Notes: a model not told the origin generated them from the letters alone. A stretch of DNA of 64,000 nt from Bacteroidaceae bacterium (GCA_024398435.1 JAKSJD010000011.1:1-64000), one strand, 5' to 3'; counted from the stretch's first letter, positions 1-8,609 are shown. Numbers and translations are program-made.

Positions 1-326
1 TAATTAACGTGAGTTCGACGAAATATAAGCCTCTATAAATTTGGTGATTAGCGGAGAATTATTACATCTCCAATGACTTTTAAGGTGCAAAGTTACACAT
101 TATTTATAAATAAAACGACATAATCCCAATGATTTAACTCTAAAATTAACACTTTTGCTATTAAAACGCCTTAAAATTGCCATCTCCACCCCACAAATAG
201 CTCTTAAAAAACATTAAAAACGTTAAATCTCACCCTCCCTCCATACCACTCCAAAACCCCTCTCCCCACTTTTCTACCTTTATACACGCATTAACCTGAT
301 ACACAATACTTTGCAAAAACTTTTGC
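1..326. other. Intergenic region at the left edge
   Basis: No open frame with recognisable coding character is seen. The only signal is a leftward -7 box at 88-95. The stretch between it and the BspA-like fragment is AT-rich and otherwise featureless. Confidence 0.5.
88..95 (-). promoter_or_regulatory. Promoter -7 box, leftward
   Basis: The minus strand reads TAACTTTGCACC, the Bacteroidota TAnnTTTG element with the usual GCAC extension. It points off the left edge and should serve a gene outside the window. Confidence 0.55.
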
Positions 327-689
327 TGTTCGAGTCTGACAAGCATATCGATTCCAAACTCTGTGACCACAATAGGAGAAGGTGCATTCTTTGGCTGCCA
401 ATTAAAAGAGGTCTATGTATCATGGGATACTCCTGTCGAGACGAGGGGAATTATGTATGATTATAGTACGCTGTATGTGCCGATAGGTACGACGGCATTG
501 TATCGCGCTACTTACCCTTGGAGCCAGTTCCGCGAAATCAAGGAATACGATCCTTCTGCAGCGATTAAGAATGTGAAGATGGATGCTCCACAGGGAGATA
601 AAATATATTACAACCTCAATGGCCAAAGAGTAAACACCCCTACCAACGGTATCTATATCATTGGCGGCAAGAAGATTTATGTAAAATAA
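327..689 (+). pseudogene. 3' remnant of a BspA-like leucine-rich repeat protein
   Basis: Only the end of a secreted LRR protein remains. The frame is open from the stop codon at 297-299. From about 330 it encodes SSLTSISIPNSVTTIGEGAF, which is one BspA/LRR_5 repeat. The first possible start (GTG at 363) lies inside that repeat, so the repeat array and signal peptide are missing. The tail has the NLNGQRV and GIYIIGGKKIYVK pattern typical of Bacteroidota type IX secretion C-terminal domains. No promoter box precedes it. It probably arose by deletion or recombination within a longer LRR gene. A complete relative lies at 9400-11005. Fragment status is confident; expression is doubtful. Confidence 0.75.
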
Positions 690-740
690 CGGAATGGCTG
701 CTACATATTGACACCAACTCATCGACTATGAATTCTTAGT

Positions 741-775
741 TTGACTCCGTCGAATATTCAGTTCGACGGAGTCAA
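741..775. repeat. GACTCCGTCGAA palindrome, copy 1
   Basis: Perfect 14-bp inverted arms TTGACTCCGTCGAA and TTCGACGGAGTCAA flank a 7-nt loop. Related copies lie at 1731-1765 and 11586-11620, and a half copy lies inside the ABC transporter gene at 20087-20100. At 706-729 it is preceded by TATTGACACCAACTCATCG, the outer end of the inverted-repeat element at 8.7 and 57.2 kb. Confidence 0.8.
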
Positions 776-817
776 TGCGTAATCTCTAACCTCTAACCTT
801 TTATCGTTTTATCGTTA

Positions 818-1444
818 TCAATGGGAGATTACATTTATGCTTTCATTGTTGTATGATACTTGGCAGTAGGAGAAGAAATACTTTCCATATACGTCGAAGA
901 ACGTGCTGAGGGGCATTTCTGAGATGTGAATCTCTGTTATGCCTTCCATATCCCTGTTGTCATATTCCTCGGCTTCGGGATTTGGGGTTTCTGAGAAATA
1001 GATTTGCTCGAAGATGTATGGCTTAGGATTGATGAACGTGAATGTCATTTCTGTATCATCTGCCACTTTCGGAATCAACTCTACCCTGCATTCGCATGAT
1101 ATGGGTAGGGTGGTGTAAATGAATGTCTTCGCATAGAGATTGATGGGGCTCGATGTGGCTCTGGACTTGGCGGAGGCATCATAGTTTCTCCATTCCTTGA
1201 CTTCTATGTCGCCTTGACTGATCGTATCTGCGTATTCATATCCCTGATTGTCCATATAGCGAACTATATAGTCGAAATACTTAAACGTTGTGGGATGAAT
1301 GTGTATAACGACCTGCATGTCGATTTGTTTGACTGTGGATGCAGTAATGATTGAACGGGGGGTGTCATCGTCGTTGGTATCATCGCATCCGACCAACGGA
1401 ATGCACAGTATGACTGCGAGGAGTATCAATGTGGTATGCTTCAT
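818..1444 (-). CDS. Hypothetical lipoprotein
   Basis: A 208-residue protein with a clear lipoprotein signal peptide: MKHT, a hydrophobic stretch, then the lipobox LVGC with Cys20, followed by an acidic DDTNDDD spacer common in surface-exposed Bacteroidota lipoproteins. The mature part is probably beta-rich, with no motif I recognise. ATG at 1444 is supported by a -7 box about 50 nt upstream at 1494-1501. It is a single-gene unit, converging with the BspA-like remnant. The protein is likely anchored in the outer membrane or periplasm; its function is unknown. Confidence 0.75.
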   Translation of the reverse strand: MKHTTLILLAVILCIPLVGCDDTNDDDTPRSIITASTVKQIDMQVVIHIHPTTFKYFDYIVRYMDNQGYEYADTISQGDIEVKEWRNYDASAKSRATSSPINLYAKTFIYTTLPISCECRVELIPKVADDTEMTFTFINPKPYIFEQIYFSETPNPEAEEYDNRDMEGITEIHISEMPLSTFFDVYGKYFFSYCQVSYNNESINVISH

Positions 1445-1493
1445 AAGATTTCTATTTATACGATTAATAACAAGTAATATCTAAATGACCGGG

Positions 1494-1501
1494 CAAAATT
1501 A
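1494..1501 (-). promoter_or_regulatory. Promoter -7 box of the 818-1444 lipoprotein
   Basis: The minus strand reads TAATTTTGCCC, matching TAnnTTTG, about 50 nt before the ATG at 1444. Confidence 0.55.
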
Positions 1502-1676
1502 CGAAAAAAAAATGAAACCGTAGCAGTATTTCGTGAATTTTATTCTCTGATCTTGAAAGATTATTCTTTATGAACAAAGAACTATCACCAACAATGCTAA
1601 CGCTAAGAGTTGTAGGAGTTATAACCTCAAATCTCACCCTTGACCCACTAGAGTATAAAGAATCATGTATGAGGTC

Positions 1677-1728
1677 TTTCTCTCTCCGCTTTATCGACAA
1701 AGTCGCTTGGCTCGTCCAAGAATTATCG
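1677..1728. mobile_element. Solo end of the inverted-repeat element
   Basis: TTTCTCTCTCCGC, then a short hairpin segment, then AAGAATTATCGAT matches the reverse complement of the right end of the long copy at 57.2 kb almost base for base. Nothing of the element body remains. Confidence 0.6.
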
Positions 1729-1730
1729 AT

Positions 1731-1765
1731 TTGACTCCGTCGAATATTCAGTTTGACGGAGTCAA
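1731..1765. repeat. GACTCCGTCGAA palindrome, copy 2
   Basis: Same 35-bp palindrome as at 741-775, with one mismatch in the right arm (TTTGACGG instead of TTCGACGG). It directly abuts the element end fragment on its left. Confidence 0.8.
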
Positions 1766-1830
1766 TTTACCATGTACAAAGTACAATTTCATGCCTTGAA
1801 CTTGGAACTTGAAACTTTATACTAAAAAAT

Positions 1831-1858
1831 CCTGCATCCTGCATCCAGCATCCAGCAT
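1831..1858. repeat. CCTGCAT/CCAGCAT heptamer microsatellite
   Basis: Four 7-bp units alternating CCTGCAT and CCAGCAT. The same microsatellite on the other strand is embedded in the ABC transporter coding sequence at about 20103-20137. Confidence 0.7.
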
Positions 1859-1866
1859 TTTTTTAT

Positions 1867-1874
1867 TACCTTTG
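1867..1874 (+). promoter_or_regulatory. Promoter -7 box of the PEP-binding protein gene
   Basis: TACCTTTGTACC matches TAnnTTTG exactly. It lies downstream of the longest possible start (1809) and 21 nt before the ATG at 1896, so it decides in favour of the shorter start. Confidence 0.7.
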
Positions 1875-1895
1875 TACCCAAAGTTAATAAACAAG

Positions 1896-4883
1896 ATGAA
1901 GAAAGAACAACTCATACTGAAAGATACTTCGTTCGTCGACCTTATGGCGCGACGTATCTTCAATGTGCTTATCGTTGCAAATCCTTACGATGCCTTCATG
2001 CTGGAGGACGACGGACGCATCGATGAGAAGATTTTCGACGAATACTCAAAACTCGGCCTTCGATATCCGCCTCGCTTCTTTCAGGCAGCCAATGATGAGG
2101 AAGCTCGCCAACTGATGCAGCAGACCAAGTTCGAACTCGTGATCTGTATGCCTGGTAACGACAGCAACGACGTGTTCGACGTGGCTCGCAACGTGAAATC
2201 GTTCCTTCCCGACATTCCAATCGTGGTGCTTACTCCTTTCTCGCATGGTATCACAAAGCGAATGCAGAATGAGGACCTCAGCATCTTCGAATATGTGTTC
2301 TGCTGGCTTGGCAATACCGACCTCCTGCTCTCTATCATCAAGTTGATGGAGGACAAGATGAACCTCGAACACGATATCGAGGCGGCTGGTGTTCAGATGA
2401 TCATGTTGGTGGAGGACTCTATCCGCTTCTATTCGAGCATCCTGCCAAATCTCTATAAGTTCGTACTTCAGCAGAGTCTTGAATTCGCTACCGAAGCCCT
2501 CAACAGCCAGTTGGAGACACTCCGAATGAGAGGTCGTCCAAAGATTGTGCTTGCCCGCAACTATGAAGAGGCTTGGAATCTCTATCAGCGATTCAAGGAC
2601 AACACTCTGGGAGTGATCAGCGACTGCAAGTTCCCGATGACTGACGATAAGAAGGAACTCAGGGATAAGAGTATAAGTCTTGCCCAGAAGAAGGACGAGC
2701 AAGCTGGCTACAAACTCCTCTCTGCCATTCGTGCCGAAGACAAGTTCGTACCGCTTATCATGGAAAGTTCCGAACCCGAGAACGAACGCCTTGCCGACCT
2801 TTGTCATGCCAGTTTCATCGATAAGAACTCGAAGAAACTCGATGTCGACCTCCGCCGATTGGTGCGCAAGTACTTTGGTTTCGGCGACTTCATCTTCCGC
2901 AATCCTGAAACCATGGAAGAAGTGGCTCGCATCAAGAACCTCAAGGACCTTCAGGATCAGATTTTCTCGCTTCCACGCGAATCGCTTCTCTATCATATCA
3001 GCCGAAACAATGTCAGCCGTTGGCTTGGTTCGCGTGCCTTGTTCCCAATCTCCGAATTCCTGAAACACATCACTTGGAATTCGCTTCAGGATGTGGATAT
3101 GCACCGCCAGATTATCTACGATGCTATCGTCAGCTACCGAAGGATGAAGAACAGGGGTGTTGTGGCTACCTTCCGCAAAGATCGTTTCGACCGCTTCTCC
3201 AATTTTGCCCGAATAGGTGAAGGTTCGCTCGGAGGCAAGGGCAGAGGCTTGGCTTTCCTCGACAATATCATAAGCCGCCATGAAGACCTCAACCAATACG
3301 ATAATGCCGAGGTCACGATTCCGAAGACAGTCGTGCTGTGTACGGATATCTTCGATGAATTCATGGATTCGAACGAACTCTATCAGATTGCCCTCAGTGA
3401 CGCTACGGACGAAGAGATTCTCCAAAACTTCCTTCAAGCCAAACTGCCGGAAGAACTTACCGACGACCTTCTTGCATTCATTGATGTAGTGAAGACGCCG
3501 ATCGCCATCCGAAGCAGTAGCCTTCTCGAAGATGCCCACTACCAGCCGTTTGCAGGAGTTTACAGCACTTACATGATTCCGTATGTTGAGGACAAGACAT
3601 TGCAACTGAAACTTCTCGGCGATGCCATCAAGGGCGTGTATGCATCGGTGTTCTATCAGGATTCGAAAGCTTACATGACTGCCACAAGCAATGTGATCGA
3701 CCAAGAGAAGATGGCCGTAATCCTTCAGGAAGTGGTGGGAACTCAATACGAAAACTATTTCTATCCAACCATTTCGGGAGTTGCTCGCAGTATCAACTAC
3801 TACCCAATCGGCGACGAAAAGGCAGAGGAAGGTACCGTGAACCTTGCATTGGGACTTGGTAAGTATATCGTCGATGGCGGAATGAGTCTTCGCGTGTGTC
3901 CTTACCATCCACATAAGGTGTTGCAGACGAGCGAGATGGAGATTGCCCTTCGTGAGACACAAACCTATTTCCAGGCTCTCGACACGAAGAATATCAAGGA
4001 CGATTTCAAGGTGGATGATGGTTTCAACCTCTTGAAAGTGATGGTTCGCGATGCCGAGAAAGATGGTTCGCTCCAGTATATTTGCAGCACCTACGACCCA
4101 TACGACCAATGCATATACGATGGATTCTATGAAGGCAGAAACCGCAAGCTCATCACGTTTGCAGGTGTGCTTCAGCAAGGAGTGTTCCCTCTTCCGGAGA
4201 TTCTTTGCGACATCCTTCGCTACGGACAGGACGAGATGCGCCGACCTGTGGAGATTGAGTTTGCAGTGAATCTCCATCCCGACAAGACGGGTGAGTTCTA
4301 TCTGCTTCAGATTCGTCCGATGGTCGATAATAAGATGGTCATCGAGGAAGACCTCACACAGATAAAAGACGAGGAATGCCTTATCCGCAGCCACAATGCC
4401 ATAGGTCTCGGAATCAACAACGAGGTGCAGGATATCGTATATGTGAAGACGGAAGGATATTCGGCAAGCAACAACCCTCGCATTGCCGATGAGGTGGAAA
4501 GCATCAACCGCAAGTTCATCAATACCGACAAGTCATACGTCTTGATTGGCCCTGGACGATGGGGAAGCAACGACAGTTGGCTTGGCATTCCGGTGAAGTG
4601 GCCAAGCATAAGTTGTGCAAAAGTGATTGTTGAGGCGGGTCTCAAGGATTATAGGGTGGAACCAAGTCAGGGCACCCATTTCTTCCAGAACCTCACATCG
4701 TTTGGCGTTGGCTATTTTATTGTCAACGACTATATAGGTGATGGCGTTTACGATATCAATTTGCTGAACAGTATGCCGGCAGTGGAAGAAACTGAATTCG
4801 TGCGTCATGTACACCTCGACCACCCTCTCTCTATCAAGATTGATGGTATGAAGAAAGAGGGCGTCGTGATGATGGTTGAATAG
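1896..4883 (+). CDS. PEP/pyruvate-binding domain protein with receiver-like N-terminus
   Basis: A 995-residue protein. Residues ~20-150 and ~165-300 look like two degenerate response-regulator folds (NVLIVANPYDAF; MIMLVEDSIRF; ELVICMP). A PPDK/PEP-synthase ATP-grasp domain follows at ~440-815, with GEGSLGGKGRGLAFLDNII, IAIRSSSLLEDA and FAGVYSTY. The end is a distinct ~150-residue domain (LIGPGRWGS, SQGTHFFQNL). I see no phosphohistidine swivel domain and no C-terminal PEP-binding barrel, so it is not a complete PEP synthase or PPDK. The ATP-grasp part may phosphorylate or bind pyruvate/PEP; the real substrate is unknown. The start follows from the promoter at 1867. It converges with the FadL-like gene, with a 27-nt gap. 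Confidence 0.85.
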   Translation: MKKEQLILKDTSFVDLMARRIFNVLIVANPYDAFMLEDDGRIDEKIFDEYSKLGLRYPPRFFQAANDEEARQLMQQTKFELVICMPGNDSNDVFDVARNVKSFLPDIPIVVLTPFSHGITKRMQNEDLSIFEYVFCWLGNTDLLLSIIKLMEDKMNLEHDIEAAGVQMIMLVEDSIRFYSSILPNLYKFVLQQSLEFATEALNSQLETLRMRGRPKIVLARNYEEAWNLYQRFKDNTLGVISDCKFPMTDDKKELRDKSISLAQKKDEQAGYKLLSAIRAEDKFVPLIMESSEPENERLADLCHASFIDKNSKKLDVDLRRLVRKYFGFGDFIFRNPETMEEVARIKNLKDLQDQIFSLPRESLLYHISRNNVSRWLGSRALFPISEFLKHITWNSLQDVDMHRQIIYDAIVSYRRMKNRGVVATFRKDRFDRFSNFARIGEGSLGGKGRGLAFLDNIISRHEDLNQYDNAEVTIPKTVVLCTDIFDEFMDSNELYQIALSDATDEEILQNFLQAKLPEELTDDLLAFIDVVKTPIAIRSSSLLEDAHYQPFAGVYSTYMIPYVEDKTLQLKLLGDAIKGVYASVFYQDSKAYMTATSNVIDQEKMAVILQEVVGTQYENYFYPTISGVARSINYYPIGDEKAEEGTVNLALGLGKYIVDGGMSLRVCPYHPHKVLQTSEMEIALRETQTYFQALDTKNIKDDFKVDDGFNLLKVMVRDAEKDGSLQYICSTYDPYDQCIYDGFYEGRNRKLITFAGVLQQGVFPLPEILCDILRYGQDEMRRPVEIEFAVNLHPDKTGEFYLLQIRPMVDNKMVIEEDLTQIKDEECLIRSHNAIGLGINNEVQDIVYVKTEGYSASNNPRIADEVESINRKFINTDKSYVLIGPGRWGSNDSWLGIPVKWPSISCAKVIVEAGLKDYRVEPSQGTHFFQNLTSFGVGYFIVNDYIGDGVYDINLLNSMPAVEETEFVRHVHLDHPLSIKIDGMKKEGVVMMVE

Positions 4884-4910
4884 GTGGGTATCACTTTAGG
4901 GGGCGCAGCA

Positions 4911-6239
4911 TCAGAAACTGACGTCGATGCCAAGTCCGATGACATTATTCTTGCGGCTGTAGGTGGTAGAGCTTACAGCCGTATTTTTTGTGTAGTCGTC
5001 ATAGTTGGTTTGGAAGTAAGCCACGTTCAGCTTTACGTTTTGACTTACTTTCACGCCCACTCCAAAACCGAATGAATAGCTGTTGAGACAGAAACCCATA
5101 TCGCTCAGGTTGTCGGCCGTCTGGTTGTACATAGTCTTCTGATAGCCACAACTTACCTCCACTCTTCGTGTGATGTCGTATTCCACACCTGCAGTCAGTT
5201 CGTCGGTATCGCCCACGTTATCGTCCATCCATTGCTTTGTGTCCACATCGAAATAGTGGTGGTAGCCAAAGTCGAGGCGTAGGCGGTCGGTCGGACTTAT
5301 CTGTGCACCTACAGTGAGCAATCCCGGAATGTCGTTGGCTGTGGTGACACCATCCAGATAACCGCGGAAGGCGGGTTGGGTTTGAGCCAACTGATTGAGT
5401 GATTCACTGTTGTCGGCAGAGTTCTTCAGCCGGAGACGGGTCTTGAATTCGTATTTAGCCGCAAAGTTCACATATCGGTTTGGCTTGTAGTCGATACCGA
5501 TGATAGGGGCAATGCCGAAGCCGCGTTGGTCGCAATCGAGGGAATAGGATGTAGGAACATCGATGATGTCGCCAGAAAGGGCATTACGGAACTTGATGCC
5601 TTGCAGATGTCCCACATAGTTATTTGTCGCATATACATTACGGATTCCCACCGAAACGCTCAACTTGTCTGAGATTTTTCTCGCAGCAGTGAGGGTAAGG
5701 CCGAAACTGTAGGAACGTCCTTTCACATAGCTGTCCAAGGCATAGCCGCCGAATGCTTGGCCGAGGGTGGTCATTCCCATATTGCCTACGAGTGCCTCGA
5801 ACGAAGCCACGCCGTCATTGAATTCACACGAACCTCCGCCACCAATCACTCCAAGACCTGCCTGGAAGCTCCATTTGTCTCGATTGTAGGCAAAGTAGAG
5901 AGATGGTTGGATTGGTACGTTCACATCGCCCTTGAACTTTCGGTAGCCATCCGAAGAAGGATTGCCGAAGTTGTACTTGAAGAGGTCGCCGTAGCTGGCC
6001 AAGGCATTACGTTGTTGTTTCACGTGTTGCCAATTGAATTGCAGATGAAATCCTCCGGGAAGGAAAGCTGCTCCGGCTGGATTGTAGTAAACGCCGTCGA
6101 TGCCGATAGATGCCTCACGGGCAGGATTGCGCAGGAAGTTGATGCTTTGGTTTGTGTTTGTGATGTAGCCGCCTGCCATTGCTTGGGTGGTTGAAAGTGT
6201 TATCAATATTCCACCGCATACTAAATTCTTAATCTTCAT
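4911..6239 (-). CDS. OmpP1/FadL/TodX-family outer membrane protein
   Basis: A 442-residue outer-membrane beta-barrel. Signal peptide of ~22 residues ending AMAGG, then the family hallmark GGYITNTNQSINFLRNPARE and GVYYNPAGAAFLPGGFHL; NPAG is the conserved FadL motif. The rest alternates as barrel strands (FQAGLGVIGGGG, FGFGVGVKVS) and ends IGLGIDVSF with the terminal aromatic typical of outer-membrane barrels. By family it should carry hydrophobic compounds such as long-chain fatty acids or aromatics across the outer membrane; this substrate is inferred. It is monocistronic, with a canonical promoter at 6293-6300. Confidence 0.85.
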   Translation of the reverse strand: MKIKNLVCGGILITLSTTQAMAGGYITNTNQSINFLRNPAREASIGIDGVYYNPAGAAFLPGGFHLQFNWQHVKQQRNALASYGDLFKYNFGNPSSDGYRKFKGDVNVPIQPSLYFAYNRDKWSFQAGLGVIGGGGSCEFNDGVASFEALVGNMGMTTLGQAFGGYALDSYVKGRSYSFGLTLTAARKISDKLSVSVGIRNVYATNNYVGHLQGIKFRNALSGDIIDVPTSYSLDCDQRGFGIAPIIGIDYKPNRYVNFAAKYEFKTRLRLKNSADNSESLNQLAQTQPAFRGYLDGVTTANDIPGLLTVGAQISPTDRLRLDFGYHHYFDVDTKQWMDDNVGDTDELTAGVEYDITRRVEVSCGYQKTMYNQTADNLSDMGFCLNSYSFGFGVGVKVSQNVKLNVAYFQTNYDDYTKNTAVSSTTYSRKNNVIGLGIDVSF

Positions 6240-6292
6240 ACTTTCATTGATAATTAATATTCTTTTTGTCGTGTCTGATTGTTTCGACGGTG

Positions 6293-6300
6293 CAAAGTTA
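6293..6300 (-). promoter_or_regulatory. Promoter -7 box of the FadL-like gene
   Basis: The minus strand reads TAACTTTGCACCG, an exact TAnnTTTGCAC match, about 53 nt before the ATG at 6239. Confidence 0.65.
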
Positions 6301-6440
6301 TTGCTTTTGCTGGTAATGCATATCGTTTTTTTTATAAAAATTTTATTGATTTCTCACTGTACTTCCTCTGTGTGCAGACATTTTCCGATTTTATTGCACA
6401 CTTCAGCTTGTTTTGTAGCATAGGGATATGAAATAAAACA

Positions 6441-6470
6441 TAAGGGGCGCGCCTCTCGGCGTACCCCTTA
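6441..6470 (-). terminator. Terminator hairpin of gdhA
   Basis: TAAGGGG...CCCCTTA arms extended by GCGCC/GGCGT around a TCTC loop, 52 nt past the gdhA stop. The flank on the minus-strand exit side is AT-rich, so leftward termination is likely. Confidence 0.6.
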
Positions 6471-6521
6471 CTGATTGTCGTGTTTAAATTTTACTTATTA
6501 TGCTATGGTAGATATTTTATT

Positions 6522-7856
6522 TTATACAATACCCTGTGCCATCATTGCTTTGGCAACTTTCATGAAGCCAGCAACGTTTGCACCCTTGACGTAGTTGATA
6601 TATCCGTCAGGTTCAGTACCGTACTTAACACAGTTGGCGTGGATGTCTTCCATAATCATGTGGAGACGCTGGTCAACTTCTTCAGATGTCCATGACAGAC
6701 GCTCTGAGTTCTGACTCATTTCAAGACCTGATACAGAAACACCACCTGCGTTGGAAGCCTTACCTGGAGTGTAGAGAATCTTTGCCTTCTGGAATACACG
6801 TACAGCACCTGGAGTAGATGGCATGTTTGCACCTTCGCTTACTGCGATAACTCCGTTGTCGACGAGTGCCTGAGCCTGTTCCTCATTGAGTTCGTTCTGA
6901 GTAGCGCAAGGAAGAGCGATGTCTGCCTTCTCGTGCCAAGGGCGTTCGCCTGCAACATACTTGCAACCATATTTCTCAGCATATTCTCTGATACGTCCAC
7001 GGTAAACTTGCTTGAGTTCCATGATGTAGTCGAGCTTTTCGCGGTCGATTCCGTCTGGATCGTAGATGTAACCGTCAGAGTCGGACATTGTGAGCACCTT
7101 ACCACCGAGCTGGAGAACCTTCTCTGCTGTGTACTGTGCAACGTTACCTGAACCTGAGATAAGCACTGTCTTACCCTTGAGGTCCCATCCTCTTGTCTTC
7201 AACATTTCGCAGAGGAAGTAAACGTTTCCGTAACCTGTAGCTTCTGGACGGATGAGTGAACCACCGAATTCGCGGCCCTTGCCTGTGAATGTACCGCTGA
7301 ACTCGTGAGTGAGCTTCTTGTACATACCGAACATGTAGCCAACTTCGCGACCGCCTACGCCGATATCGCCAGCAGGAACGTCAGTGTCAGGACCGATGTG
7401 GCGAGTGAGTTCGAGCATGAATGCCTGGCAGAAACGCATAACTTCAGCGCTGCTCTTTCCACGTGGAGAGAAGTCGGAACCTCCCTTACCGCCACCCATT
7501 GGAAGGGTAGTGAGAGAATTCTTGAATGTCTGCTCGAATGCGAGGAACTTCAAGATACCGAGGTTTACGCTCTGGTGGAAACGGATACCACCTTTGTAAG
7601 GGCCGATGGCGTTGTTGTGCTGAACGCGGTAACCCATGTTGGTTTGGATGTTGCCCTGGTCGTCCATCCAGTTTACGCGGAACTGGTAAACTCTGTCTGG
7701 AATGCAGAGGCGTTCTATGAGGTTCACCTTGTCAAATTCAGGGTGTTTGTTGTATTCTTCTTCGATAGTACCAAGTACTTCTTCTACTGCCTGATGGTAT
7801 TCAGGCTCATTTGGGAAACGCATCTTAAGTGTTTCTAAAACTTTTTTTGCATCCAT
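6522..7856 (-). CDS. gdhA: NADP-specific glutamate dehydrogenase
   Basis: A 444-residue hexameric-type glutamate dehydrogenase, interconverting 2-oxoglutarate plus ammonium and glutamate in the cytoplasm; the main ammonium-assimilation enzyme of many gut Bacteroidota. The N-terminal dimerisation domain has the glutamate-binding segment GPYKGGIRFH and the catalytic lysine region PMGGGKGGSDFSPRGKS. DVPAGDIGVGGREVGYMFG and the Rossmann segment VLISGSGNVAQYTAEK follow. Length and motifs match the ~445-residue anabolic class. A strong promoter at 8021-8028 leaves a leader of about 160 nt, which may carry regulation though I see no clear structure. It is monocistronic, closed by the hairpin at 6441-6470. 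Confidence 0.96.
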   Translation of the reverse strand: MDAKKVLETLKMRFPNEPEYHQAVEEVLGTIEEEYNKHPEFDKVNLIERLCIPDRVYQFRVNWMDDQGNIQTNMGYRVQHNNAIGPYKGGIRFHQSVNLGILKFLAFEQTFKNSLTTLPMGGGKGGSDFSPRGKSSAEVMRFCQAFMLELTRHIGPDTDVPAGDIGVGGREVGYMFGMYKKLTHEFSGTFTGKGREFGGSLIRPEATGYGNVYFLCEMLKTRGWDLKGKTVLISGSGNVAQYTAEKVLQLGGKVLTMSDSDGYIYDPDGIDREKLDYIMELKQVYRGRIREYAEKYGCKYVAGERPWHEKADIALPCATQNELNEEQAQALVDNGVIAVSEGANMPSTPGAVRVFQKAKILYTPGKASNAGGVSVSGLEMSQNSERLSWTSEEVDQRLHMIMEDIHANCVKYGTEPDGYINYVKGANVAGFMKVAKAMMAQGIV

Positions 7857-8299
7857 AATGTTTTGATTTTATTTAGTTATATCTTTAATACCTTATTTAT
7901 TATTTATAATAGTTAGTTCCGGTTGAGGTTCCGACTTTTTTAGGTTCCAAACTCAAGGTTCAGGTCGCAAAAAGTAAGTTTTAGGGTCCTTTACCTTGTG
8001 TTTGTGTTGTTTTCTGGGTGCAAAGTTAGTGATATTCTGCAAACTGACAAAATAATCGTGACATTTTTTTATGTTTTTCTTTGTTTTTTATGTAAAAACG
8101 TAACTTTATGCAATAATTATTTAAAAAATTGAAAGTATTATGCATGTTGTGCTCGAAAACACGTCATAATAATGGCATAAAACAGCTTCCCTCCCCGAAT
8201 ATCCTGCATATTGTGAATGCATATACATTATTTTCTTGCATAAAAGTGGGTTGTCGTGTCAAAGTTTTATGGTTGTAGGTTACAAATTGTAACAAAAAA
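7857..8299. other. gdhA leader and upstream spacer
   Basis: Contains the ~160-nt gdhA leader, its promoter (8021-8028) and AT-rich DNA up to the terminator of the next gene. I see no second gene and no recognisable riboswitch. Confidence 0.45.
8021..8028 (-). promoter_or_regulatory. Promoter -7 box of gdhA
   Basis: The minus strand reads TAACTTTGCACCC, an exact match to the Bacteroidota consensus. Confidence 0.65.
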
Positions 8300-8328
8300 G
8301 GCCGACACAAGGATAAAAAGTGCCGGCC
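8300..8328 (-). terminator. Rho-independent terminator of the small lipoprotein gene
   Basis: GGCCGACAC and GTGCCGGCC form a 9-bp stem with one mismatch. Read leftward it is followed by a run of six T. It lies 23 nt past the stop at 8352. Confidence 0.75.
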
Positions 8329-8351
8329 GATGTAGTCGAAATGCTGTTTGG

Positions 8352-8609
8352 TTATCTTGCGAGTACTCTCATGTTGAACCAAGTGTTGTTTTCGTAGCTT
8401 ACATAGTGGTCGAATGTCTTTTGGGCAGTGAAGTTCCACCATCCACCATTTCTTGGTGCCCAGATTTCACCTACCTTCACCATGACTTCCTTCTTTCGGG
8501 TAGAGTTGTTGATTACCTTGCCGAAGTAGAAGTCGTCGTCGTCGTTGTCGCAGGCAGCGAATGTCGCACCCATCAATACAGTGAGAACCATTAAGAGATA
8601 CTTTTTCGT
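8352..8609 (-). CDS. Small hypothetical lipoprotein, start codon uncertain
   Basis: The C-terminal ~85 residues are convincing: a lipobox (LMGATFAAC) followed by DNDDDD and a short mature part ending NTWFNMRVLAR, with a terminator behind. The start is not. The natural signal peptide would be MKKYLLMVLTVLMGATFAAC, but the codon in front of KKYLL (8607-8609) is ACG. The nearest ATG, at 8589-8591, lacks a positively charged n-region. Upstream ATGs in the open frame (8696, 8771) lie inside an inverted-repeat element. A mutated start, a non-ATG start, or a long extended leader peptide are all possible. Function unknown. Confidence 0.55.
   Translation of the reverse strand, partial: TKKYLLMVLTVLMGATFAACDNDDDDFYFGKVINNSTRKKEVMVKVGEIWAPRNGGWWNFTAQKTFDHYVSYENNTWFNMRVLAR

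Larger units (their letters stand above)
1445..1895. other. Repeat-rich divergent intergenic region
   Basis: It holds a leftward promoter (1494-1501), an element end fragment (1677-1728), a palindrome (1731-1765), a TTGAACTTGGAACTTGAAAC microrepeat (about 1796-1815), GCATCC heptamers (1831-1858) and the rightward promoter (1867-1874). An open leftward frame at 1464-1700 crosses the promoter and the element fragment and is not credible as a gene. Confidence 0.6.

Noticed and set aside
1464-1700. 78-codon leftward frame
   Set aside because: It runs through the element fragment and the -7 box of the neighbouring lipoprotein gene.
2046-4394. 782-codon open frame antisense to the PEP-binding protein gene
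   Set aside because: The sense frame has clear family motifs; the antisense product has no domain, signal or promoter and follows from codon bias.
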